Part shown: positions 15,980 through 23,770 of the stretch, in pieces | Layout: every line of letters begins with the position of its first letter | Numbering within the stretch: the first letter of the stretch is position 1 | NCBI GenBank assembly: GCA_023474015.1 | Contig: JAMCYN010000049.1 | Span: 5,441 to 69,440 of the forward strand | Length of the DNA stretch: 64,000 nucleotides | Origin: Armatimonadota bacterium | Lineage (GTDB): Bacteria; Armatimonadota; UBA5829 | Direction: 5' to 3' | Program-made: the position numbers and the translations under genes | The notes under the pieces: model-generated | Databases searched by the model: none | What the model saw: only the letters and a program-made list of their open reading frames with translations | Told to the model about the DNA's origin: nothing

Positions 15980-17814
15980 CTAACCTCATATACGCCGACA
16001 GCGCCGGAACCGTCAACCGGGAAGATTCGCGCGAACCGGCCATCGTCGATAGCCCGATAGACAGTCTCCGTGCCCTTGCCGCGCGGGGGATAGAAGTGGA
16101 AGTTGATCATCACGTGCGTGACGCGCTTCGACTTCAGGTAGCCGATCATATCCCCCACCGAATCGTACTTGCGCGAGAACTCGACGTTGTGGCCGTAATC
16201 GCCCCAGGCGTAGTCGCGGTGAAGATAGAACCCGCGCGTGTCGCCAAAGAACAGGACCCTGGCTCTCAGCGGCAGGTGATCGTTCATGAACTGCTGCGCG
16301 GGGTAGATATCGAGCGTGCGCGTAAGATACTCATCCCGAGTCTCTCGCCCAAACACGACCGGCGCGGCGCTTTGAACGGCGGGCCAGAGAGTGAGCACAC
16401 CGAAGAGCGCCGTGGCGACGAACACCGCCATCAGCGCGACACGGGCGAGTCTGAATCGCTCGTCCTGATACGCAATCGCGGCAATCAACACGGCCAGTAT
16501 CGCGAACGCGGGCACGAGATACCGGCTCTGATGGCTCAGCATAAACCACTCGACCACCAACGCGACAAAGAACCCCAGCAGCCCGATCAGCTTGCGTGAC
16601 CGATACCGCGCGGCGAACAGTAGCGGCACGGCGAGCAAAAAGATCGGGCCGATAAAGAGGCCGGGCCTGTCATAAAACTTACCAAGATGCCGCAGGGCGC
16701 ACTCAAACGTGAGATTAAACGGCAAGAGCAGAAACGCGCCGGCATCGTGCCCCATTCCAAAAAGTGACTGCTGAGTCGCATAATGACTCGCTAGTGCAGT
16801 GCTCCAGTTCCGTCCCCCAAAGATCGAGTAGAAGAACGGGTAGACAGGATTGCCCGTGTATATGATCGACTTGATATACCACGGCGAACACACCAGCAGC
16901 GCGACTCCCACAAACATCAGCCCCTGCTTCCATTCCAGCTTTTTCTCTGATGCCCATCTATCTATCAATAGCCATGCGAGCAGGAGGGGTATGATCCCCA
17001 GTCCGGTCATCTTAGTAGATGCCGCAAACCCCGCCGCCACACCGCACCCGATCAGGCTTTTGTGTTCAGGTTTGTCTAAGTAATTAAGCAAAAGATGGAC
17101 AGATGCAACTGTATACAGCGCCGTCGCAAGGTCCACGTACGCCGTCGTTGCCAACCAGAGCACTATCGGCATCCCCGCGAACGCAATCGCCGCCATCGGC
17201 GCGGCCTTGGCATTGAAGTGCTTGCGTGTGAGAACTATCGTACTAAGAACGAGCAGCGCCCCCACCCAATAGTTCATCAACTTGGCCGCAACAGGATCGT
17301 TCATCGCCAACCCAGGCACGTAGAGCATCTCCATCAGGAACGGGAAGTTCGAATGTGACGCAAAGTCAATCCGATATATGCCGCCATGCTTCAAATATAG
17401 CTCGGGAATTGCGAAGTGGTATGCGAGGGTATCATAGTCGCTCATCGACGGCGGGACAAGGGCGGGGACAAGGACAGCTAGTGCGAGGATGACGAACAGA
17501 ACCGCTGCCGGCACACTGGCGGGGCGCAACGTAAATCCCGACCCCCGCGCCGTCCGAAAGACTCTCGCCACAAAGGGCCACACGAATCCTAGGAACGGCG
17601 CGAGAACCCATACCTGCTGGGGCCGAATCCATCCCGCACTCAGCATCCCAAACACGAGATGACTCAGCACTCCCAGCCCTAGGGCGCAGTCGATAACTAG
17701 CCCATCGAGCCGCGGCTTGTCTTGAGCTCGCCATAAGCGGCTCAGGGTGCAGCCCAGACCAGCGCCGACGCACAATACCAATAATGAGAGAAACAGCGAC
17801 ACAAGGCTGCTCAT
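15976..17814 (-). CDS. Multi-pass membrane glycosyltransferase (GT39/ArnT-like, GT-C fold)
   Basis: 612 residues with about 12-13 membrane helices and a soluble C-terminal domain. The first periplasmic loop has SMSDYDTLAYHFAIPELYLK, with the acidic residue expected in GT-C enzymes that use polyprenyl-phosphate sugars. The C-terminal ~110 residues (RETRDEYLTRTLDIYPAQQF...) form the extracytoplasmic domain. An AGGTGG ribosome site stands 6 nt before the ATG. Likely role: transfer of a sugar from a lipid carrier to lipid A, LPS core or protein. The acceptor is not known. Confidence 0.75.
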   Translation of the reverse strand: MSSLVSLFLSLLVLCVGAGLGCTLSRLWRAQDKPRLDGLVIDCALGLGVLSHLVFGMLSAGWIRPQQVWVLAPFLGFVWPFVARVFRTARGSGFTLRPASVPAAVLFVILALAVLVPALVPPSMSDYDTLAYHFAIPELYLKHGGIYRIDFASHSNFPFLMEMLYVPGLAMNDPVAAKLMNYWVGALLVLSTIVLTRKHFNAKAAPMAAIAFAGMPIVLWLATTAYVDLATALYTVASVHLLLNYLDKPEHKSLIGCGVAAGFAASTKMTGLGIIPLLLAWLLIDRWASEKKLEWKQGLMFVGVALLVCSPWYIKSIIYTGNPVYPFFYSIFGGRNWSTALASHYATQQSLFGMGHDAGAFLLLPFNLTFECALRHLGKFYDRPGLFIGPIFLLAVPLLFAARYRSRKLIGLLGFFVALVVEWFMLSHQSRYLVPAFAILAVLIAAIAYQDERFRLARVALMAVFVATALFGVLTLWPAVQSAAPVVFGRETRDEYLTRTLDIYPAQQFMNDHLPLRARVLFFGDTRGFYLHRDYAWGDYGHNVEFSRKYDSVGDMIGYLKSKRVTHVMINFHFYPPRGKGTETVYRAIDDGRFARIFPVDGSGAVGVYEVR

Positions 17815-17840
17815 CAGAATCCACCTATCTGACCCTTATC

Positions 17841-18614
17841 CTACGCTTTCGCCAGGGGGATGAGTTCGTTCTTAATGCCCGTGACTCGCCCCGAATCGAA
17901 CTCGATATCCACCTTGCCCACGAAGTGGACATAGAAACCGTGGTGAATAATACACGTCTCCCCCACCCGCTCCTCGGTTATCACGTGCGTATGGCCACCC
18001 AGGATAAGGTCGATTCCCGGCACTTCCGACGCAAGTTCACGGTCCGCCTTAATCCCGATATGTGTCAGGGCGATCAGAATATCGCACTCGGGGCGCAGCT
18101 TCGGCACGACCTCGGCGGCGGCTAAAATCGGCTGGTCAAAGTAGTAATCGGAGATTTTTTTCATGAGCATCCGCTCGGTGACGCATGGCGTTGTCAGGCC
18201 GAAAACGGCAATTCTAACGCCGTCGCGGTTGAAAGACGTAGATGCGCGGCGCGCATGGTCCGGGATTGCAAATCCCGGACCAACGGCATGAGCGCTCCGA
18301 CCACCCTTCGCAGGCCTGATATTCGCGCTCAGCACTGGAAACCGTGCTCTTGAAGTCTTGGAGTTGACGCCTATCCCAAGAAAATGAAACTCGCGGTTGC
18401 CCATGCACAGGGCATCGTACGGGACGGAGTTCATCAAGTCGAGGATCGGCTCGCCGCCTGGCCGCCAATAGATGTTGCCTGCCCATATCGCATCACCGGA
18501 GTCGAACATCAGGCTGCCGGGGTTGGCGAACTTGAGATCGCGCAGGCTTTCGGCCCCTGCTGGGTTCAGCTTGTTGTGCATATCTGAGGTGTGGAAGATG
18601 GTCACGCGCGCCAT
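17841..18614 (-). CDS. 5'-nucleotidase-type metallophosphoesterase, interrupted in frame by a palindrome
   Basis: 257 residues of the calcineurin-like dimetal phosphoesterase domain as in UshA. Metal motifs visible: FHTSDMHNKL (DxH, residues 8-14), GDAI, GNREFHFLG (GNHE variant with Arg for His), THIG and GGHTHV near residue 210. There is no signal peptide and no C-terminal UshA domain, so it is probably cytoplasmic. Around residue 111 an inserted stretch, VGPGFAIPDHA, is encoded by a perfect 12-bp inverted repeat. The start overlaps the kdsC stop by one base (TGATG). The role in the Kdo operon is unclear. Confidence 0.75.
   Translation of the reverse strand: MARVTIFHTSDMHNKLNPAGAESLRDLKFANPGSLMFDSGDAIWAGNIYWRPGGEPILDLMNSVPYDALCMGNREFHFLGIGVNSKTSRARFPVLSANIRPAKGGRSAHAVGPGFAIPDHARRASTSFNRDGVRIAVFGLTTPCVTERMLMKKISDYYFDQPILAAAEVVPKLRPECDILIALTHIGIKADRELASEVPGIDLILGGHTHVITEERVGETCIIHHGFYVHFVGKVDIEFDSGRVTGIKNELIPLAKA
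18256..18282. repeat. Perfect 12-bp inverted repeat with 3-nt loop inside a coding sequence
   Basis: TGGTCCGGGATT, GCA, AATCCCGGACCA. It encodes residues not expected in the phosphoesterase family. The form resembles a short REP or palindromic mobile element that landed without breaking the reading frame. Confidence 0.8.
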
Positions 18615-19174
18615 CAGGCGATGGCCTCCGGCCCTCTCTTGCTCGCCGCGTCTTTCTCAAGCTCGGAAAGGAAGCTCCTCACTGCGTCCTCCCACTGCCC
18701 GCCTGCCTTCAGTATGATCTCGATCGCCTCCCGAACCGCCCCCTGACCGCCAGACTTTCGCGTAACCATATCCGCCCGCGCCTTCACATACTCGGTGGCA
18801 TTCCTCACCGCGAACGAGAATCCCGCAACCTCGAACGCCGGAAGGTCATTTAAGTCATCACCGATGTAAGCGATCTGGTCCATACTCAGCTCATGCCGCG
18901 CGGCAATCTCACGAAGAGAGTCGGGTTTATACCACGACCCCTGGTATATGTCCACTATGCCCAACTGCCTCGCGCGTTCGTCGACGGCTGAAGAGGTGTT
19001 CCCTGTTACCCACGCGATACCGAGGCCGTAGCTCATCGCCAGCCTGATCCCCAGGCCGTCGTGCACATTGAATGTCTTGATCTGCTCACCGTCGATAAAC
19101 GTCATCGAGCCGTCGGTGAGCGTGCCGTCAACGTCCATCACGAGCATCTTGACCTTGGCAAGTCGCCTCTTCAT
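18614..19174 (-). CDS. kdsC: 3-deoxy-D-manno-octulosonate 8-phosphate phosphatase (KdsC-type)
   Basis: A 186-residue HAD C0-type phosphatase that removes phosphate from Kdo-8-phosphate in lipopolysaccharide synthesis. Motifs: MLVMDVDGTLTDG (Asp nucleophile, residues 10-22), WVTGNTSSAV (motif II), and IAYIGDDLNDLPAF (motif IV). Length slightly exceeds the family mean because of a tail EDAVRSFLSELEKDAASKRG, which replaces the usual short end. It is coupled to kdsD by a TGATG overlap, which supports the assignment. Confidence 0.9.
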   Translation of the reverse strand: MKRRLAKVKMLVMDVDGTLTDGSMTFIDGEQIKTFNVHDGLGIRLAMSYGLGIAWVTGNTSSAVDERARQLGIVDIYQGSWYKPDSLREIAARHELSMDQIAYIGDDLNDLPAFEVAGFSFAVRNATEYVKARADMVTRKSGGQGAVREAIEIILKAGGQWEDAVRSFLSELEKDAASKRGPEAIA

Positions 19175-20172
19175 CAGACTATACCCGCCGCCACGAGGTC
19201 TTTGAGCATCAGCATCCCCACGGGCTTGCCATCCACCAGCACCGGCATCTCGCCTATCTGCTTCGGCGGGGCTTCCATCATCCTCAGGCCCTCTGTCGCG
19301 AGCCTATCGGGAGATATGCTTCTGGGGCCGCTTACCATTACTTCCCGTGCCTTCTTCTTAAGGGCTGAATCGTCGACCAGCAGCGCGCGGCGAACATCGC
19401 CGTCAGTGATGATTCCAGCAAGATTGCCATCGCCATCCACCACCAGCGCCGCGCCCGCGCCCGCCTTGGTTATCGAGAACATAACATCCCGCAGGGGCAT
19501 ATCGAACTCGACAATCGCCACCGCGGTTCCGGTGCGCATGACATCGCCCACTCTCAACAGCAACTTGCGGCCCAATGCCCCTCCCGGATGGAACAGCGCG
19601 TAGTCCTCGCGAGTGAATTTGCGGGCCTCCATAACGGCAAGCGCGAGCGCATCCCCGAAGGCAAGCTGCACGGCAGTGCTCGTGGTCGGCGCAAGCCCCA
19701 GAGGACACGCCTCGCATTCCACCGAGCAGTCCAGGAGCACCGAAGCATAAGTCCCCAGCGTGGACTCCGTCCGCCCCACAAAGGCTATCATCTTGGAGCC
19801 TATGCGGGCGATTGCGGGAAGAATATTGACTATCTCCTCCGACTCGCCGCTGTTGGACAGCGCCAGAACCACGTCCTGAGCCGTAACCATCCCCAGGTCC
19901 CCATGGATCCCTTCGGCGGGATGCAGGAAAAGCGACGCCGTTCCTGTGCTCGAAAATGTGCCCGCAAGCTTGCGACCTATCGCGCCGGACTTGCCCATCC
20001 CGGTCACCACGAGCCTGCCCTTGCAGTTCAATATCAGCTCCACCGCCTCGGCAAACGATCCATCCAACCGCTCGCACAGCTTCAGAATCGCCTCCCCCTC
20101 ACTCCGCAGAGTGGTCGCCGCGCGGTCGATTGCTCTCTGTCTGTCTTCATTGGTAAAATCTTGTGGGCTCAT
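19174..20172 (-). CDS. kdsD: Arabinose-5-phosphate isomerase (KdsD/KpsF)
   Basis: A 332-residue enzyme converting ribulose-5-phosphate to arabinose-5-phosphate, the first committed precursor of Kdo. The SIS domain (about 35-190) has VVTGMGKSGAIGRKLAGTFSSTG and a conserved SNSGESEEIV. Two CBS domains follow (about 205-332). Length matches E. coli KdsD (328). GGAGG lies 4 nt before the ATG. First gene of the operon kdsD-kdsC-phosphoesterase-GT39-GT2. Confidence 0.93.
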   Translation of the reverse strand: MSPQDFTNEDRQRAIDRAATTLRSEGEAILKLCERLDGSFAEAVELILNCKGRLVVTGMGKSGAIGRKLAGTFSSTGTASLFLHPAEGIHGDLGMVTAQDVVLALSNSGESEEIVNILPAIARIGSKMIAFVGRTESTLGTYASVLLDCSVECEACPLGLAPTTSTAVQLAFGDALALAVMEARKFTREDYALFHPGGALGRKLLLRVGDVMRTGTAVAIVEFDMPLRDVMFSITKAGAGAALVVDGDGNLAGIITDGDVRRALLVDDSALKKKAREVMVSGPRSISPDRLATEGLRMMEAPPKQIGEMPVLVDGKPVGMLMLKDLVAAGIV

Positions 20173-20200
20173 ACAACCTCCGCCGCAATTATAACACAGA

Positions 20201-20285
20201 CGAGTGCGGAATGGGGAGTTCGGAGTGCGGAGTGAAGTGACCCTTCCCCATTCCGCACTCCGAACTCAACACTCCGCACTATTCC
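20201..20285. repeat. Two-armed word repeat (GGAGTGC type) between divergent genes
   Basis: The left arm repeats GGAATG/GGAGTTC/GGAGTGC words. After the centre GAAGTGACCCTTCCCC the right arm carries the complementary CATTCCGCACTCCGAACTC words. It lies between kdsD and the BON gene, so it is within the promoter-bearing interval of both. Confidence 0.75.
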
Positions 20286-20379
20286 CTGACATTTTGACTT
20301 TTCGACTTTTTGATCCCCAAACCACAAGGGTATAGAGATTATGTAGAGCGTACCAATAACCCCTGGGGAGTGAGTCAAA

Positions 20380-20985
20380 ATGGCTGTTGCCGACAAACTG
20401 AAAGCCCTGCAGATCAAGGCAAACCTGATCGCCGACGAGCGCGTCGGACTGATGGAAATCGAAGTGGAAGTCCAGGACGGAATAGCCACCCTGACAGGCG
20501 ACGTGTCCAGCGAGGAGGAGAAACGGGTCGCCGAAGAACTCGCCTATGAGAGCGAGGGAGTTTACGAGGTCGTCAACGACATTCGCGTGGTGGCGCTGAC
20601 GATGGAAGAAATGCTCATCTGCGACGTTGGGGACCCGCATCTGGGCTACGGAATCATCGAGGGGAACGTTGCCGATACGCCCTTTGCGATCTCTGGTGCG
20701 TATGCTCCCCCCGGCCCCGGTGTCCCCACCAGCGAGCAGTTCCCAGGCGAGTATACGGATGAACAGATTGATCGGGAGATTGCCGACAGGCTCGCCTCAC
20801 AGGACGAGGTGGATGTGTCCGGAGTCCGGTTATGCTCAGCCAACCACATCGTCTTCATGAAAGGCGTGGTCAAGACCGCGGATGACCTGAACAGGCTCCG
20901 GGACATGGTCATGAACATTCGCGGCGTCACGGGCGTCAGCAGCGAGGTCACAGTGAGAGAAGGCAATACGGGCACACCGTTATGA
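20380..20985 (+). CDS. Tandem BON-domain protein
   Basis: 201 residues with two BON domains: residues 4-75 (IEVEVQDGIATLTGDVSSEEEKRVA...) and about 125-195 (VRLCSANHIVFMKGVVKTADDLNRLRDM). They are joined by a Gly/Pro-rich linker. BON domains bind phospholipid or other envelope components (as in OsmY, where they are periplasmic), but no signal peptide is visible here, so it may be cytoplasmic or non-classically exported. GGGGAGTGAG precedes the ATG. Its end overlaps the convergent anti-sigma gene by 6 nt. Confidence 0.8.
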   Translation: MAVADKLKALQIKANLIADERVGLMEIEVEVQDGIATLTGDVSSEEEKRVAEELAYESEGVYEVVNDIRVVALTMEEMLICDVGDPHLGYGIIEGNVADTPFAISGAYAPPGPGVPTSEQFPGEYTDEQIDREIADRLASQDEVDVSGVRLCSANHIVFMKGVVKTADDLNRLRDMVMNIRGVTGVSSEVTVREGNTGTPL

Positions 20986-21480
20986 GAGTCTCCGAAACCT
21001 CTTAACTAATTCAACGCTGGTTCCCAGGCCGCCTGTGTGGAATTTGACTTCGTCCATCAGCAGGCGCATAAACATGATCCCGCGCCCCGTTTCGTTCAGG
21101 TTATCCAGCCCGGGCGCCACGAGGGCATTCGGGTTGAAACCGCAGCCCTTGTCGATGACGAGTATCCTGATCGAATCGCGACGCCGCTCGGCGCGCACTC
21201 CCACCTTACAACAGGTCGGGCTGACGCCGTGCCTGAGGGCGTTCGCGCCCGCCTCACCAACGGCAAGCCTGATATCTTCTATGTCATCGTGGCTGAACGG
21301 CATTGTCCCGGCGAATAGCGCCACTCGCGAGCGTATGTCATAGAGCATCTCGGGAGAGCTCGGCACCTCGAACTCCAGTACGTCGCGACGGGCTCGAATG
21401 TCGGGCTTCAGTGAGGAGGCAGACTCGCAGTACACGCCGGATGCCTTCTCAGTCTCACCGTCAAATTGCTCGGCGTCCAT
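20980..21480 (-). CDS. Anti-sigma-type serine kinase/ATPase (RsbW-like, HATPase_c_2)
   Basis: 166 residues. A variable N-terminus is followed by a GHKL ATPase domain: DDIEDIRLAVGEAGANALRHG holds the N box, IRILVIDKGCGFNP the G1 box and GLDNLNETGRGIMFMRLLMDEV the G2 box. Such proteins bind and phosphorylate anti-anti-sigma factors or hold sigma factors inactive. ATG 21480 is preferred over the upstream in-frame start at 21585 because AAAGGAAG lies 7 nt before it. No sigma or STAS partner gene is adjacent, so the target is unknown. Confidence 0.8.
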   Translation of the reverse strand: MDAEQFDGETEKASGVYCESASSLKPDIRARRDVLEFEVPSSPEMLYDIRSRVALFAGTMPFSHDDIEDIRLAVGEAGANALRHGVSPTCCKVGVRAERRRDSIRILVIDKGCGFNPNALVAPGLDNLNETGRGIMFMRLLMDEVKFHTGGLGTSVELVKRFRRLS

Positions 21481-21700
21481 TGTCCGGCTTCCTTTCTCTG
21501 CCCAGTAATTGTTAGACGGTTTTAGCTCTTGTTTTGTTCTAAAAAAGAACAGGCCGAACAATTGTGTGCTTCTCAGTTCGACCATAGCTGCGCGACACGT
21601 CAGCCGACGTCTGGTAGTTCAACTCATGATCAATCTTCGCGCGATATCCACCCACCTGCTTCCACAACCCGGTATGATTACCTGTTCTTTGCGAATTCAC

Positions 21701-21729
21701 TTGACTAATGTCGACTCAGGAGGTATTGT
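21701..21729 (+). promoter_or_regulatory. Candidate sigma-70 promoter for the PEP-CTERM gene
   Basis: TTGACT (21701-21706), a 17-nt spacer and TATTGT (21724-21729) lie about 93 nt upstream of the ATG. Hexamer matches are 5/6 and 4/6. The 340-bp interval upstream of the gene holds nothing else recognised, and no sigma-54 signature. Confidence 0.4.
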
Positions 21730-21821
21730 GACTAGTGCTAGCAGGCTGCCACTTAGAGGGCCCTACAGACGTCCGCCAGAGACGTCGACCACCACAACGC
21801 TCACTTCAAAAGGAGGAAATG

Positions 21822-22679
21822 ATGAAAACAGCATTGGTACTCGCGTGTCTATGCGGATTCGTCCTGGCCACATCCGCATTCTCCGCACCGTTCAATGGGG
21901 TCGGCGACAACCAGACCGACCTCTACGGCAACTACTACACCATCACCGGGGGCAAGTTCCCTACCGGCACCACTCCTAACGGCGACAATGCGTCCGGCGG
22001 GACGTTCAGGTTCATCCTGGACGACTCAGCGTGGGGAAGCTACAGCCTGGACACCTGGCACAAGGACGACTGGTTCACCTCGAACGCGGGCCTTGCGCTC
22101 ACTCTGCAGAATGGCGCCTCGACCGTTTATGACAACAATGGGATCGAGGACGGCACCTACGGTGACTATTACGACGCCAACGGTTCGCACGGCTTGCAGG
22201 GCCTCTACCGCGGCTTTTCCATGTCCAACAATTGGGACTGGATATACGCCGGCTACTTCAAGCTGACCGAAGCGACCACGTTCGACAAGATGATCGGCTA
22301 CTTCGATGATAACGGCGGCTCGACTGATGCTTATCCGTTCCTTCCCGGCTCGCCCAACATCAAGTATCGCATGAACATCTGGTCCAATGTCACCAACGAT
22401 CTCTTGCCCACCAATACCGGCAGCTTCGACGGCGACGTGTTCTGCTCGGACAACGTGGCCGGCGCATTCTCCTGGAGTTTCACAGGCGTGAACCGCATCA
22501 TGCCTGACAACAGCACCGACCCGATCGACCGGCTTGTGCTGAGCCTCCAGGCCCCAGTCACGCTCCAGCCGGGAGAGTACTGGTTCAGCCATGACGCCAG
22601 CATAGTTCCGGAGCCTGGCAGCATCGTCGCCCTGCTCAGCGGACTCATCGGACTCGGAGTCGTCAGACGACGCAAGTAG
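21822..22679 (+). CDS. PEP-CTERM sorted secreted protein
   Basis: 285 residues. The signal peptide MKTALVLACLCGFVLATSAFSA is followed by an acidic, Asn/Gly/Trp-rich beta-type ectodomain and the sorting tail VPEPGSIVALLSGLIGLGVV-RRRK: a PEP motif, a hydrophobic helix and terminal arginines. Exosortase would cut at PEP for surface or extracellular release. Of two adjacent ATGs (21819, 21822) the second sits at better distance from AGGAGG. No exosortase is in the window. The ectodomain is not recognised. A strong terminator follows. Confidence 0.88.
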   Translation: MKTALVLACLCGFVLATSAFSAPFNGVGDNQTDLYGNYYTITGGKFPTGTTPNGDNASGGTFRFILDDSAWGSYSLDTWHKDDWFTSNAGLALTLQNGASTVYDNNGIEDGTYGDYYDANGSHGLQGLYRGFSMSNNWDWIYAGYFKLTEATTFDKMIGYFDDNGGSTDAYPFLPGSPNIKYRMNIWSNVTNDLLPTNTGSFDGDVFCSDNVAGAFSWSFTGVNRIMPDNSTDPIDRLVLSLQAPVTLQPGEYWFSHDASIVPEPGSIVALLSGLIGLGVVRRRK

Positions 22680-22710
22680 TCAACGGCGCTCTCGTGCCGA
22701 AACGAGAAGT

Positions 22711-22740
22711 GGGGCAGAGCGCCAGGCTCTGCCCCTTTTT
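22711..22740 (+). terminator. Intrinsic terminator after the PEP-CTERM gene
   Basis: The stem GGGGCAGAGC pairs with GCTCTGCCCC (10 bp), then TTTTTC. It is 31 nt past the stop codon. Confidence 0.9.
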
Positions 22741-22806
22741 CTTCTCTCTCGGACCAACTCCGCTGAGGTTTTAGCTCAGCCTTGCGGGGGTAAACACTAA
22801 ATTGGG

Positions 22807-23364
22807 GTGAGCACGATGACAGTAAGCGTTAAGAAGGCAATAGTCGGGCTGGCGATATCGGTGGTGGCGTTCGGGTTCCTCCTACCCCTGGCGTTCTGGC
22901 TCTTGGCGACGGCAATTGACAGAGCGTTCGGCTGGAACCCTATACTCTCTAAGCCGATTTCGCAGATACTCACGGCGGCATCGGCCCTGATCGGGATGTT
23001 CTGGATTTCCTGGTCATACTCGTACCTGGTCTTCGTGGGCAGGGGCCTGCCGCAGGAAGCGTTCGGGATTGCGCTGCACCCCACCGAGGTTCTGGTCACC
23101 ACGGGCCCCTATGCCTACACCCGCCACCCGATGGTCATAGGGATCCTGTTCGTGCTGCTTGCAGTGACGTTCTTGGAGCAGTCCATAGCGGGACTAATAC
23201 TGCTACCGGTAGTGGCGGTGCTGATCCTGGCATACGAACTGGAATTCGAGGAGAGGGGTCTGGCCAGGCGCTTTGGAGCGGATTATGAGGAATACAGACG
23301 CAATGTCCCCATGCTGATCCCGCGCCTGGAGCCATACGTTCATGAACCGGCGGCTGCCGGGTGA
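22807..23364 (+). CDS. Isoprenylcysteine carboxyl methyltransferase-family membrane protein
   Basis: 185 residues with four to five membrane helices. The family signature is clear in the second half: GPYAYTRHPMVIGILFVLLA (residues about 99-118), then EFEERGLARRFGADYEEYRRNVPMLIPR, the SAM-binding C-terminal region of ICMT/PEMT-like enzymes. These methylate carboxyl, phospholipid or other membrane-bound substrates; bacterial members are mostly uncharacterised. Start is GTG 22807; ATG 22816 is a possible alternative. Confidence 0.75.
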   Translation: MSTMTVSVKKAIVGLAISVVAFGFLLPLAFWLLATAIDRAFGWNPILSKPISQILTAASALIGMFWISWSYSYLVFVGRGLPQEAFGIALHPTEVLVTTGPYAYTRHPMVIGILFVLLAVTFLEQSIAGLILLPVVAVLILAYELEFEERGLARRFGADYEEYRRNVPMLIPRLEPYVHEPAAAG

Positions 23365-23604
23365 TCAAGACTCGCCTTTCCATAGTTCGGGGCACGGGTC
23401 GAGTCCGGCGGAATCGTAGACTATGCACCTGATGCGTTCAAGCTTGCAGTCGGGGGCACGGTTACACGCCACCGGCATCAGCTTCGCTTCGGCGTGCACA
23501 AGGTCGGGCATCATGGCAGTGGCCTGTATCACTTCCAGGCGCACCATCACGTTGCGGATTCCGCAGAACTCGTAGGTTTCCTTCTTCTCGAACTTCTCGG
23601 TCAT
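23365..23604 (-). CDS. Small cysteine-containing protein, unknown
   Basis: 79 residues from ATG 23604 (MTEKFEKKETYEFCGIRNVM...). Five cysteines (two in CNRAPDC, one in RC, one in PC, one near the N-terminus) could bind a metal, but no named motif is seen. Not recognised. The stop abuts the convergent methyltransferase stop, and a possible longer start at 23697 would run under the word repeat upstream of actB. Evidence is the clean reading frame and plausible composition only. Confidence 0.45.
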   Translation of the reverse strand: MTEKFEKKETYEFCGIRNVMVRLEVIQATAMMPDLVHAEAKLMPVACNRAPDCKLERIRCIVYDSAGLDPCPELWKGES

Positions 23605-23696
23605 ACCTGTCTCGCAAATGGCAGAGGCGCACACCCAGCATAGCACAACGCCGCCAAAACAGCCACATGCATACTCAACAGGAAGGGAATTAGACA

Positions 23697-23747
23697 CGAA
23701 AGGGGAAGGGAATTGTAGATTGCAGATTATAGATTCCCTTCTGTTAC
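23697..23747. repeat. Word repeat (TGCAGATT type) ahead of actB
   Basis: GGGAAGGGAATTGTAGATTG followed by CAGATTATAGATTCCCTTC. It has the AGGGA and TCCCTT ends found in the centres of other copies, so it may be a single-arm or collapsed copy. It ends 24 nt before the actB start. Confidence 0.55.
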
Positions 23748-23770
23748 CTTATCCGGAGGTTTGCGGTACA

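Noticed and set aside
21590..21820. Sigma-54 promoter for the first PEP-CTERM gene
   Set aside because: No GG-N10-GC arrangement in the upstream interval, unlike the gene at 49652.
22931..23102. Second gene within the methyltransferase region on the minus strand
   Set aside because: Shadow of the membrane methyltransferase, whose C-terminal family motif is unambiguous.
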